Part shown: positions 36,101 to 46,514 of the stretch, piece by piece | Position numbering within the stretch: position 1 is the stretch's first letter | Layout: every line of letters begins with the position of its first letter | NCBI GenBank assembly: GCA_018398575.1 | Contig: JAGTXZ010000024.1 | Span: 372,001 to 436,000, forward strand | DNA length: 64,000 bases | DNA from: Ampelomyces quisqualis | Lineage: Eukaryota > Ascomycota > Dothideomycetes > Pleosporales > Phaeosphaeriaceae | Direction: 5' to 3' | Made by a program: the position numbers and the translations under genes | The notes under the pieces: model-generated | What the model saw: the letters and a program-made list of their open reading frames with translations, nothing else | Told to the model about the DNA's origin: nothing | The model's database searches: none

Positions 36101-37481
36101 TCAAGAAGAGCTTAATCTTGCAGCTTCGGTCCATGATGCAGCATTGATGACGGGGCGAGCCCAGTCGAGCCATTCAAGAAGATCAGGTGTCGCTGCGAGC
36201 AACTGCTCAGTCGCTGCGAGTATCCATCGGGGCCATTTCAGCAGCCACCAGTTCAATCGAGTCTGTGCCAGCAGAGCAGCAAAGTGTACCGTGATGATAC
36301 ATGCGACAGGGTTGTGGGCGGCCAGGAGGTCAAAGAAGCGGTTACTACAATTGGCTGCCCACATGAAGAGCAATGGGTTTTCGTCTCGATCTGGACTGAT
36401 GTACCGGACACGGACCGCAACGTAGTGAAGATGTGTGATGGCTTCGGCGCAGGCTGCCTTGTCCTGGGTATCAAGAACAAGCTCGGTCAATTCCATCAGA
36501 CGTTGGATTTCCGAGCGTTCATCGTTTCCGGCGAGCGTGTCAAGAGCCTGCAAGGTTTCTGGGGAGGACGTTTCGATCATTGGTCCAAGTGTATGGTCAT
36601 CTTTTATCTTCTCCCAGTGCGGACCAATGACGACCTTGATGCCGTTTAAGAGCATGAAGCAATGGTGTACGGACCCGATTGCATCTTCGGGTTTCTCCTG
36701 CACAGACCCAAAGTTGTAAGTTAGGAGGACCGAAGATAGAACGAACATTGGCAACGAGGTTTCTTCGGTTGGCGCCTGGAGATGCTTCCGCATCGTGTCT
36801 AGAGCCTGACTTATATGGGAATCCGCTTGCAGGAGCAGTGCCTGTCGATCTCCTGGCAATAACATGGAGGCTTTATGTACGGCAGAGAGAGCAAGAATCC
36901 CATGAAGAAGAAATGTGTGCTGAAACCCAAGCTCGACTGTGCAAGTTTGCCAAAGATCAGTCTGGTTTGCGAGCCTTGGATGCAGAGCTGCGTAGCCCTT
37001 GGTCGTCCAATGGTGCAGAAGGCGCATGTCTGGAATCGAGAGCTCAAAGTTGCCTGCAGGGAGTTGAGATGGACTTTCTGCTAGCGGCGATGGGCTTGGG
37101 GGGGTCTGTGGTGAAGCCGAGTACCGATTGTTGACTTCAGGCCAGGTGCAGTTGATGTCCAGGCGGAGGCAATTCGCACAGCGGGGTCGTGCTTCATTGC
37201 ACTGCATAGATCAGCTTGTGTTGATGTGTGAGGCATGTCGACCCGGTTGGCAGTATCACAAGGTACAAGCTCATTCATGGCCTTTCAAAAGAGTTCTTCA
37301 GACGGCTAGAGAGTTCTCAATGTGTCCACAGAATCTTCTGATTGGCTCGTAGGGCAGGAGGAAGCTTGGGATCAAATTGGGGCCGGCCTACCTTGGTATG
37401 CCGCTGCTTGCACGGGAGGCACCCCTTTCGCGACTTGGTGTGCGTTTTACGCTTCGCGACGTGTACGCGTTGTTCAGACAT
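36101..37481 (-). CDS. Zn2Cys6 transcription factor (C6 regulator)
   Basis: Two exons, 37481-37392 and 37201-36101 (396 residues), with a 190-nt intron (GTAGGC..TATGCAG). The cluster uses Cys21, 24, 31, 38, 41 and 48 (GCLPCKQRHTK-CNEARPRCANC, joined across the intron) with basic flanks (KRKTHTKSRK). The intron again sits directly before the third Cys. Pro/Ser-rich residues 55-80 link to a helical regulatory part typical of the short C6 proteins related to sterol-uptake regulators (MRLLHHWTTKGYAAL, then LGFQHTFLLHGILALSAVHK and LQADSHISQALDTMRKHL). Function is presumably nuclear; targets are unknown. Without exon 1 the frame starting at 37207 would lack half the zinc cluster, which supports this model. 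Confidence 0.9.
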
Positions 37482-37644
37482 TGGATGGGATCAATTTGCG
37501 CATTCTTGATGGAGCGTAGAAGTCCAAAGCCGGGCGTCGGGTGGCGCAGCAGTTTATGTAACCCGGACTAACTACCAAGAGGATCTTAGCTTCAAAAGTG
37601 TCCCAAAATGCTTCACATGGTTTTCTCATAGCTAGTGACTCGCG

Positions 37645-37964
37645 TCAATCCCACCGTCGCATCTCAGCCTGCGCATCCGCATTCCTCCAGCCTACGTTCT
37701 CTTTGCTCAAGTGCTCCAGCGCCGTTGGCTTTCTGGCAGACTGCGCGCTCGTTGTTGTCGTTGCGACAGGCTTCTTTTGCTGGGCTGCTAGACGCTTGTC
37801 CAGCGCTGCCTGTTGCTTTGCGCGCATCTTTGGTTTCGTCAATAAGGGGCAACTATTGTATAGTACCAAATGCAGCCTACGTCTGCCTGAGCTTGCGCAC
37901 GCTCTTCCAGGCTCATCCCCGGCTGCGGCATGGTAGGTCGCTGTTGCGATTGACCTTGACCCAT
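37645..37964 (-). CDS. Small conserved-looking helical protein (88 aa)
   Basis: Two exons, 37964-37881 and 37827-37645, joined by a 53-nt intron (GTAGGC..CCAAAG), phase 0. The product begins MGQGQSQQRPTMPQPGMSLE and is Gln/Ala/Lys-rich and helical (ERAQAQAD-MRAKQQAALDKR). It ends with a distinctive block: ALEHLSKENVGWRNADAQAE then MRRWD. There is no signal peptide or membrane segment. The splice converts two shorter frames into one compact protein, and the C-terminal block has the look of a conserved motif, but I cannot name the family. Confidence 0.65.
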
Positions 37965-38543
37965 TTCGGAAATGCTTGTAGATGCGCACTACCCGTCCCC
38001 ACTGAGAGACTAAGCGGAGCTTATGAGAGGGACTCTGTCCAAAGGTGCTCGTTCTAAGATTCACATGGACGCTCGGACCAGGGACATATCGCTAGGCAGC
38101 GATGACTCAAGATCTTTGCAATGCCAGGCAGGCACAATCTGCACGACCGTCTGTGTCCAGTATTCACCTGGTCTTTCTATCCGACCCCAAAAGCTTCATG
38201 AAGCCAACGCAGCTTGTCTATCCTCGGAGCTGTACAGAACAAACTTATCGTCGGATCTATACAACAGCAGGGAGTATCTTCCAGTTCCTCAAGTCAAGAA
38301 CCAGCGTATTTAGTACCCTGTGAGTACCTCCACGCCAGCTCCTTGTTGGGTATTCTACCTGGGCTTACTACCTTTCCAGACCCAACAACAGCACAGTTGG
38401 ATTCTCACACAGACATTTGCGTATACCCAGCGAGTATTTCATTACAAGTCAAACCGCTAGACTCCAAACATCAAATCATCAAAATCTTCATAACCTCATC
38501 CTCAAACATTATCCACCTCCCCTTCCCCCCCTCCCAAATTCTT
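37965..38543. other. Intergenic, no gene seen
   Basis: 579 bp between the 88-residue gene start and the end of the MFS gene. CT-rich around 38500-38540 (the 3' UTR side of the minus-strand transporter). Confidence 0.55.
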
Positions 38544-40254
38544 TCAAGCATACTCGACCTCCTTAACACTCTCCTTCTCCTTCGCATGCTCCAACCCCAA
38601 GCTTTTCCCAATCAACGGCTTCTTCGACATCTTGACCACATCGCGGACGCCCTTGGCGTCTGTGAACATCATCTCGATTTCCTCCAGACTGCGGCCCATG
38701 GTCTCTGGGTAGCAGAAGTACACTGTTGGCACGATGATGGCTGAGATGATGAGGAAGACCAGGTAGTATTTCCAGCCGATTGTTTCGATAGCGACCTAAA
38801 GTATTTGTTAGGATGGACAGGTTTGAAAGAAGAGGTTTGGAAGGAGAGCAACGTACAGGCGTCACCATATTTATGACAAAGTTCCTAGTAACTATTAGCA
38901 CATGGAACAACAAGCAAAGTAGATCGGGGAATTAGATACCAAAGCCAGTGGTTGGCTGTAGAAATTCCGCTCATGGCAACCCTCAGTCGCGTCGGAGCGA
39001 CTTCAGCACAGTACAAGAAGTTTGCCCCGAGGAATCCAATCGGAATGAAGAAGTTGAACGCAAATACAAAGAACGCAGAAGCCACTTGCGCAGACAAGTT
39101 GCTCTTGGGGAACGACGACGCTATGGCGAGTGCGAGCATGCACGACGCCATGCCTACGCCGCTGAACATGAAGAGCGCGCGGCGGCCGAACCGGTCGATG
39201 GTGAAGAAGGCGACGAAGCAGGAGAGGAATTTCCAGGTGAGTGCGCCGCCGGAGAGGATGCGGGATGTTTCGGGGTCGAGGCCGAGGCCTTGTTGGAAAA
39301 TGATCTGTGGTTGTATGTCAGCATTGTGTCCCTGGGTTGTGCGTGGATGGGAAGACGGACTGTGCTGTAGGTCGAGATGAGGTTGCTTCCGCACATTTGC
39401 TGCAGGAACTGTAGGAATATGCATAGCGAGAAGCGGTAGAACAGCTTGTCCTTGCCGCTGGTAAAGATGTCGCTTAGCTTTGCTGCACTGCGACCGGTTT
39501 CTTCGAGCGCGAGTTCGATGCCGCTGATTTCAGCACCGATCTCCGGGTCGTGTAGATCAAGCGCTTTGAACGCTGCGAGACTGGCACGCGCTTCTTCTGA
39601 GCGTCCTTTGTTGACCAACCACCTCGGGCTCTCTGGGATGAAAAAGACGACAGCCATGGGAACCAGACTGATCAGTGTGGGGATAGCGAGGGGGATACGC
39701 CATTGTAGGGCGCCGTTGCCTTTGATCTCGAAGAACCCGAGATTAATCCACGCCTCGAGAAGATAGCCCAAAGAGATGAAACATCCGTCCAGCACGACGT
39801 GTTTTCCACGGTTCGCGGTGGACGAGCACTCAGACTGCCAGACAGGTACTGTCGCGCTCAACGCACCGACTCCAAAGCCCAGAATGAATCGTCCAACAAC
39901 GAACTGCGCAATGTGGAAACTCGTGCATTGCAACACCTCGCCAACAAACGTCAGCGCGGCAGCGGCGAAGATAACTTTCCTACGGCCGAGAATGTCGCCG
40001 ACCCACGTACATAACAGAGCGCCGAACAGCGCTCCAATAGTAAACGTGGCAACGACAGCACCCTGGACAGTAGATTTGTGAGACCGCTCAGCGTGTGTGG
40101 CATCAACGGTGTTGATGGCGGGGAAGTGGTCGTTCCAGTCGCGCAGAGAGAGAAGGCCGCCGACACCGGATTGGTTGTATCCGAAGAGAACGAAGGCAGG
40201 GAGGACGACGAGCAGAAGCTGGGCCATTTGGAGGGTTTTGCCCTTCATTGCCAT
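38544..40254 (-). CDS. MFS sugar/H+ symporter
   Basis: Four exons, 40254-39361, 39304-38940, 38884-38857 (28 nt only) and 38795-38544 (512 residues). Introns are 56, 55 and 61 nt; the first has an unusual GTCCGT donor. Twelve hydrophobic segments are expected. Sugar-porter signatures: GYNQSGVGGLL in TM1, GDILGRRKVIF in loop 2-3, FILGFGVGALSATVPVWQSE in TM4-5, PESPRWLVNKGR after TM6, FLQQMCGSNLISTYST in TM7, DRFGRRALF in loop 8-9 and PETMGRSLEEIE at the C terminus. It probably imports a hexose, pentose or disaccharide across the plasma membrane. The substrate cannot be told. The start MAMKGKTLQMAQ was chosen; 51 residues upstream in frame look like leader. Confidence 0.92.
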
Positions 40255-41351
40255 GGTTGGCGGGTATCTGAGGGTATCTTCTTGGTGGGAATGTAAATCC
40301 GATAGGACGGATGTATGGATGGAAGGTTTTGCAGGCGACGAGACGTGGAGGAGGCCGAAGAAAGAGAAAAAGCCACTGCACCTCGAGAAAATTTCTCCGG
40401 ACGACAAACGCTCTTTGTACGTGTTTGTAGACCGCTACGCTTATTTCTCCCACCCCATAGTGGGTACATGCGATAGTGCCGGCGAGAAAATGTGGGCGTC
40501 CTTTGGGGGGCAAGCAGGGGCCCATTTTAGGGGTCCATGTTGTCTCCACTTTGGGGGAACCCCGTACACTGCTACAATGATGCCGAGAATGCTCGCCGAA
40601 GGTGAGGCGGACACGACATGATATTGAACGATCGGCTGACGATCCAGATCAGGCACTGCAATACAGGCTGGGGATGTGTGAGCCAGTTCTTCGTAGGCCC
40701 ATGTTTTTTGTAACGCAGGACATACAGTTCTGCCTAGCTCTTCACCATGATCTCGAGACACATGCTAATTCACTAATACCAAAGACACACCGCTTAGCAA
40801 CCCTACCCACCTCGAGCGTCCGCCCACATCTCCGTACCCTTCTCCACCGGCGCCGTGTAGATCGTTACCGGCCGAACAGCCCAGATGATGTCAGAAGTCA
40901 AAAGCCTTCAGAACCTCCGCCGCTACCGTGGTGTGGTTGAGTCTCGAGTGAGGCGGCACCATGTGGGTCTATTGGTGGCGTGCGGCTCTGCGGTCTCGGC
41001 ACGAGTCAAGCATTCTGGCGCACGTGCTTATCTTTTAGCGTGCGCTTATTCGTCACCGTCGAAAGAGTTGGACCCTTGGTGCTCCATCATGAGATGGGAC
41101 TTTGCCTAAAGAGGTTATACGGCGCGCAGGAAGTTCGGCTTCTTTGCAAATTGACCGCGAGCGCCGAGGTATGACATACCTCCGTTCGTTCGCACCATCA
41201 ACTGACCATGGGACGTGCCTTGGTTGATTATTTGACTCTACAACTCCTACGTCTCGAATAACTCTAACCATTGACCAACCCCAAACAACCCTAAGATGAT
41301 CTACACAAACCTACAAATGTTTCTTTTTTTAAACAAGAGAAAATAAAAACG

Positions 41352-41365
41352 CGGGTTGAAACCCG
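41352..41365. repeat. Short perfect inverted repeat
   Basis: CGGGTTGAAACCCG can form a six-pair stem with a two-base loop. It lies in A-rich intergenic DNA. No specific role is evident; it may mark an old element. Confidence 0.5.
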
Positions 41366-41907
41366 ATTTCACCATGTTTCAGCCATGTTTCTCCCCGCTG
41401 TTCCCTCAAGACACGCTATACCCCGTATCCTGTTTTCTAGTCGAACCGAGGTCCATCCCAAAGTTAGGGATGGGCCCTGTACGAAGACACACAGTCGTAT
41501 ACTCCGTACACAGTATCGTATTGATACCATCCTATAGTATCAGGCAAAAGTGCGGAGTTGCAGGTGGAGCGCAGTAGGGTGCCGCTAACCAGGCTCTAAA
41601 TCCAGGCCAGAACAAGAGCTGCGACGAATAAGAGGACGCACGCCTGTCTTTCCTGCTGTAATCTACAAAATAACTGGTATACACGACACACACAGACATG
41701 TTTATCACATAACTTTTAGTAATTCGTGACTAAGCTAAACATCTTCTTTTCCCATCTCTTCCACAACTAGAGTTCTGCTACGCTCCAAAGCTGCACAGTA
41801 TACCAGCTATTTCTTGTCATGTATAGCTGTAGATATGCCTACGTGGATAGCGTACAACTGTTCTGACTAATTACACGCTGCCTGTTGTAGCTTAGCGTTG
41901 ATACGTG

Positions 41908-41930
41908 ATACGGTATTACTTGATGCGGTG
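41908..41930. repeat. Terminal-repeat-like motif, solo copy
   Basis: Contains ATACGGTATTA followed by CTTGATGCGGT. The first part matches 56165-56175 exactly. TACTTGATGCGGT (13 bases) matches the reverse complement of 56437-56449. It looks like one end of a small repeated element; no partner end was found nearby. Confidence 0.4.
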
Positions 41931-42124
41931 TTATGCACGTACAGGATCTCTACCCACAGTCAGTTGACATGCCATCAGCGAAGGAGTGCACCAATAGCGC
42001 GATACATAGAACTCAATGTCACCGTGAAGCTAAATGTTTGAAACAGCGTGATGCATCGAAAGGCATTGCGCTATTATTTCGTCGTGATGATTGGGTTTAT
42101 ACGCTGATTTGTGCCTGACTCTGT

Positions 42125-44129
42125 TCATCGCCGCCCAGCCCCTTCCGCAGCCCATTGCCCTACATTGAACGCGCTTTGGGCGTCTGTTACCTCGACACTT
42201 GCGCCCTCGCCCAACACCTGCTTCTCCGTCTCGAGGGCGGCTAGGGCGTCCTCGGGCTGATCTTCCAACTGTCTCTCCTCGAACCGCGCCCTGATTTTTT
42301 TCTCGATCCCCGGACGGGGCAATGGTTCGTGCTGCTTGTAGTCCTTCAATAGTGCCACAGCTCTTTCATCGTTTTTCTTCACACACCGTTCCATCAATCC
42401 CTCCCATGTCCTGCGCCGTGGCTGCATCATCGTTTTCGAGCTCGACTTGACTGGCGTCGACCTCATTTCCTCGTAGTACTGCAGAGCGTCCTCTAGACTA
42501 TCGCAATCCAAGCATACCCCAATGAGGCGGTCGTAAGTCATCCGATCTGGCCGGAGATTAAGCTGTATCATTTCATTCGCTAGGAACATGGCGATTTCCT
42601 TGCGGCGGCTAATGCGACAGCCCTGGAAGAGGATGTTGAAAGTCTGTGTATCGGGTCCGGCGTGGGACACGGTATGGAGTACCTTGTATATCTCAATGGC
42701 CTCTTCGAACCGTTTCAAGGCTAAGCTCGCCTGTATGCAAGCATTGATCGCGGCAGTTGGCACCTTGCGACCAGAAGTTTCAAAATCCTGTAGAATGTTC
42801 AACGCGGCAATGGGGCGACTTGGCTCGCCTGGTACTTCCTTTTGCAGATACCAAAACAAGGGATGGCATGTTCCGGCGTCGATCCGGATATTTGTGTCGA
42901 ACATGATGAGAAGCACAGATAGAGCAGCGGAGAGATCGTTCGCGTTGAGATACGTCTCCACGAGCAGTTCGTAGTGGTGTGTTGTGAAGACGGTCTCGCG
43001 CTCGGTCAGGACGCGAAAGACGTCAGTGGCTAATTGGACATCGCCATGTCGTGCTGCAACAGCGAGAACAGAGAGACACGCCCCGGTGGCCGGCTTCAGG
43101 TAGCCTGGCTGTACTTGAATGGTCCATACTGTCTTTGTCGACTCGTACTGTGCTGCTGTTAGCAGCAGCTCGGGAAAAAAACGGTGGACCACTTACGAGC
43201 TGTCTCCGTGCCCCATGATCTAGCAAGGCGCCCCAAAGCGCACTGCTGAGTTTTGCAGACCCCGTACCATTGACTCCGCGTTGTAGTTGGTCCTTGAGAC
43301 TCAGAACATGGAACGCTTCTTCGACTTCGCCGTACTCGAGCAGTATCCACATAGCTTCGTCGAGCAGCCAGCTCTCCACCCTGACCTTCTTGCCAATCAT
43401 GTCCTCTAGCATGTCAAGGGCTTGCTCGAAATTTCGCTCGCGCAGCATACCTGCCACGACAAAACTCTGCCCCCGTGGTGATAGCGGAAGCCAGCGTGTT
43501 TTCATGTATTCGATGATCTCTGTGCGGAGGAGGTAGTCTGGATGGACTGCAAGGGCCTCCAAGACGCACTCACAGCCTCTAGCATCGAGATCGACCTTCG
43601 CTTGGCCGCCATCCCCGCTGCTCCCATCTGCCCAAAAGCCCATTTCGTCGAGCACCTTGCGCACTTTGCCTGCGGTGCCATTGACGGCGCTCACGAAGCT
43701 GTGCAGTATCGCATTGTACATTTCCTTATTTGGCGCCTCCCCCCTATCTTTGACAAGTACTCTGCAAATGCTGAGGGCCTCGTCATGCTTTCCCCTGGCG
43801 CCTGCGTCTCGTAAATGTTCGTAAAGCAGGTATGTCGAGAGGCGTGCGAGCGGTATCTTGCTGTCCGAGTTTCGGACGCGGGGTGGTGTCGCGATATCGC
43901 CGGAGCCGAAGGACGGCGCTTTTGCTTGCGAGAAGAAATCATCGCCGTACGGTGAAGCGGCCATGGATTGGTTCGAGGCGCGCCGTTGCTGGGTCGAGCT
44001 ACATTTTGGCGGGCATCTTCGCAGAGCAGGCGCTACGCGGGAAGAAAAGGCAGGAGACGAGAGAGCCGAGGGAAATCCGGGACAGAGACATCGCCAGAGC
44101 GCATCGTTGACGAAAGGACGCGGCGGCAT
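42125..44129 (-). CDS. Mitochondrial pentatricopeptide-repeat-like protein
   Basis: Two exons, 44129-43197 and 43147-42125 (651 residues), 49-nt intron (GTAAGT..GCACAG), phase 0, joining GARRQL-YESTKTVW. The N terminus is Arg/Ser/Ala-rich without acids (MPPRPFVNDALWRCLCPGFP and on), fitting a mitochondrial presequence. Helical hairpin repeats of about 35 residues recur: EMYNAILHSFVSAVNGTAGK, HYELLVETYLNANDLSAALS, DTQTFNILFQGCRISRRKEI and MTYDRLIGVCLDCDSLEDAL, plus AWGALL-type units. The last is followed by QYYEEMRSTPV, a typical PPR end. PPR proteins bind organellar RNA and support its maturation or translation. The tail is charged. The alternative start at 44186 adds 19 residues (MSNIKLDAAPSF). 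Confidence 0.82.
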
Positions 44130-44501
44130 TGACGTGGGATGCACAAGTCCAAATGATGGCGCTGCGTCAAGCTTGATGTTCGACATGGCCGAAGCTCGGC
44201 ACTTCTCTCCACTAATTCACGAAACACATAGCCAACCTCGTTTATTGAAATGATAGTAGTCTATGCAAGATGTTGATTATCATTAATTCGATTACTGGAC
44301 TTTTTATGGGCTCACTTTCCGAGCCATCACCGCACCTCATGATATGTGGAAAGTATATACTATATAGTGAGGCCCACAACCCCCAGCTCTAAACTGATGG
44401 TTTTGAAGTAACTTATTACATTGAAAAAGAGATGCGATGGCGACAGACCAACTTATCCTTATGGGTCCACCAAAAAAATCACTCAACGAACTTGGAGCAC
44501 A
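44130..44501. other. Short intergenic gap
   Basis: 372 bp between the PPR gene start and the CDS1 stop (both minus). AT-rich with several TATA-like stretches around 44340-44380. No gene. Confidence 0.6.
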
Positions 44502-46085
44502 TCACCTCCTGTGCAATTGTGCCGAGAGGTACTCAAGGATCTATCCAAGTCAGCCAAAGGCAAGTAAAATTTCGTGACAACATCTTACCTTGGGAGATAT
44601 TATGTCCTGGTTTACTAGATTCTTTGCCAAAATTTTGACGACCTCCATTTGCTCCTCGGGCGTGAGACCGGTGACGGCAGACTCAATGACACCTCCAACA
44701 GTGGTGTGGTAGACGGCAATGAAGCTGGAGTAGTAGAAGAATGCAATGGAGCCCATGATGAACTGGCAGTCCATGCGATCAGTCATGCCGCCGTGGCCAG
44801 GAATGGAATCACCAAAGTCCTTGATCTTGAAAGTTCGCTTCAGCCCAGAAGCGAAGAAGCCGCCAAATGGCGCGACCAGTGATGCGAATGTGGCCAGGAT
44901 GAAGACGTGAAACTGTACCGGCATGATATTTAGGGTCCGGGGGATGGGCAACCCAGCGGGAATCATGGGTAGGGAGTAGTTGCGCGCGATGAAGACGGGG
45001 TTGGGCCTGCATTCGAGGCCGGTGTAGATGTTTGCACCAAGGTCCTGGTGACGGTTAATAGATTGCATGGCAAAGAAAAGGGAGTCGACGTACATTGACA
45101 GGGCAGATGAAGTACTTGTACTGTGCAAGGAAGTGGGTCAGGCCAATGCCCCAGAGAATGGTGAAGAACCACGCGCCAAGGAAACCCTCCCATGTCTTCT
45201 TGGGCGAGATCTGGATGAGGGGCGTTCGGCCGAATGTGATACCGCAAAGGTAGGCGAAGATGTCGTTTGTGATGACCATGGATACGGGCAGAATGAGCCA
45301 GATGAAGCCCTCAAAGATGTTGTTGATGACAAAGTGCGCCTGTCCGACGATGAGGAAGAGGGCCATGTGGGTCCATGCGAACTGGGTAAACTGGAACTTG
45401 TAGTGGCCCTTTTGGAGAGAAAACACAAAGAAGATGAAGCCTGTAGCAGTTAGCACAGCGACGCGACATGATGATGCAGGCAGAGAGCGGACCGATAATG
45501 TACAGCATAAACGAGATGAAGCGGTGGTGCGTGGCCAGCGGGAGCAGAATGCGGTCGACCAACAGAATGTGCTTGAAGTAGTAGATGATGCTCTCGCCGT
45601 AGAGGAAGTACATGGCGGTGCCGAGGAAGTACCAGTTGAGCGACTTTGTGAAGCGCAGGCTGCGCGCCTTGCTGGGCACGTTGGCGATTGCAATGACCTC
45701 CTTGAAGGAGATGACCTGGACGGCGGTGACGATGATGATGATGTACATGTGGCCGGCGCCGAGGACCCAGAAGAAGCCCATGATCATGACCAGACTCCAT
45801 ATGGTGCGCGTGATGAAGTTTGCCTTTTTCTTGTCGTAGTCGGACGCTGGCGGGTGCTCGGGTGGCTGCGACAGTCAGCAAGCGGCCGTGGGCGCATTGA
45901 GGAGGCGCAGGAGGGGGTCAGCGCACAGAAACTGGGCCGGCACCGTTCTTGTTCTTGGTGGGGCTCGCGGGCTGGCAGTCGTGTTCGCTGAGCTCGGAGA
46001 GGGTCTGGGAGAGTCGTCGCGCGCGTCCGTTGCTGGCGCTGCGGGCGGCATGCTGGAACTTGACGTCTTTGCGGGGGCGCGTCAT
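44502..46085 (-). CDS. CDS1: Phosphatidate cytidylyltransferase (CDP-diacylglycerol synthase)
   Basis: Five exons, 46085-45927, 45865-45493, 45440-45094, 45044-44589 and 44540-44502 (457 residues). Introns are 61, 52, 49 and 48 nt; intron 2 has a GTCCGC donor. It makes CDP-diacylglycerol from phosphatidate and CTP in the ER membrane, the precursor of phosphatidylinositol and other phospholipids. A basic cytosolic N terminus (MTRPRKDVKFQHAARS) is followed by about eight membrane segments. The family signature is complete at about residues 306-332: SGLKRTFKIKDFGDSIPGHG then GMTDRMD. Upstream landmarks are NDIFAYLCGITFGRTPLI and SPKKTWEGFLGAW. The last exon adds only ILEYLSAQLHRR. The start codon lies three bases downstream (in sense) of a long C-run. 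Confidence 0.96.
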
Positions 46086-46088
46086 GAT

Positions 46089-46113
46089 GGGGGGGGGGGT
46101 GGGGCGGGGGGGG
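46089..46113. repeat. G-run cluster beside the CDS1 start codon
   Basis: On the plus strand there are 11 G, then T, 4 G, C and 8 G. On the CDS1 sense strand this is a C-tract ending three bases before ATG. The plus strand could form a G-quadruplex. Confidence 0.85.
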
Positions 46114-46120
46114 TGCGAGG

Positions 46121-46160
46121 GAGAGGCGTGGTGGAGAGGCGTGGTGCGGAGAGGCGCGAG
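46121..46160. repeat. Short tandem repeat in the CDS1/ATRIP intergenic region
   Basis: Units GAGAGGCGTGGTG, GAGAGGCGTGGTGCG and GAGAGGCGCGAG follow one another. Simple tandem duplication beside the G-run. Confidence 0.75.
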
Positions 46161-46514
46161 GCAGCTGCTGGGGGCGTCTTGTTGCGGCAGCGAGGCGGGT
46201 GTTTGTGGTTGGCCAGGCTTCGGACGCCAGCGGCCCGCGGCCAGACGTCACCCTCGACCGTTGTGTACTGTGTACTGCACGTGACTCGATGCATGTGTAG
46301 GTAAGCAACGGGTTTTCATACTCAGTACGCCCCGCACAGCCCCTTAGCCAATCAAACATGACTAGGTCAGCTGACTACTCAGCAGCCTACGCGGAGAGTA
46401 TTCCGGCACGGCCCAAAAATACTTACGTAAGCTCGCCAGAACGGGATCATCTGTGAGATGAGCTGTGCCCCGCCTTGGCTGGACAAGACACGCCTCCACC
46501 CTGCGGCACGCGCC

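Larger units (their letters stand above)
40255..42124. other. 1.9-kb intergenic region with repeat-like motifs
   Basis: No gene is supported. Contents are the MFS promoter, a perfect inverted repeat at 41352-41365, and an AT-richer tract to 42100 with a terminal-repeat-like motif at 41908-41930 that recurs near 56.2-56.5 kb. Confidence 0.5.
46086..46514. promoter_or_regulatory. Bidirectional promoter region CDS1 / ATRIP homologue
   Basis: 429 bp separate the divergent start codons at 46085 (-) and 46515 (+). It holds the G-run and tandem repeat on the CDS1 side and a TCAGCTGACT palindrome-like stretch near 46366-46375. Shared promoter function is inferred from the divergent layout. Confidence 0.5.
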
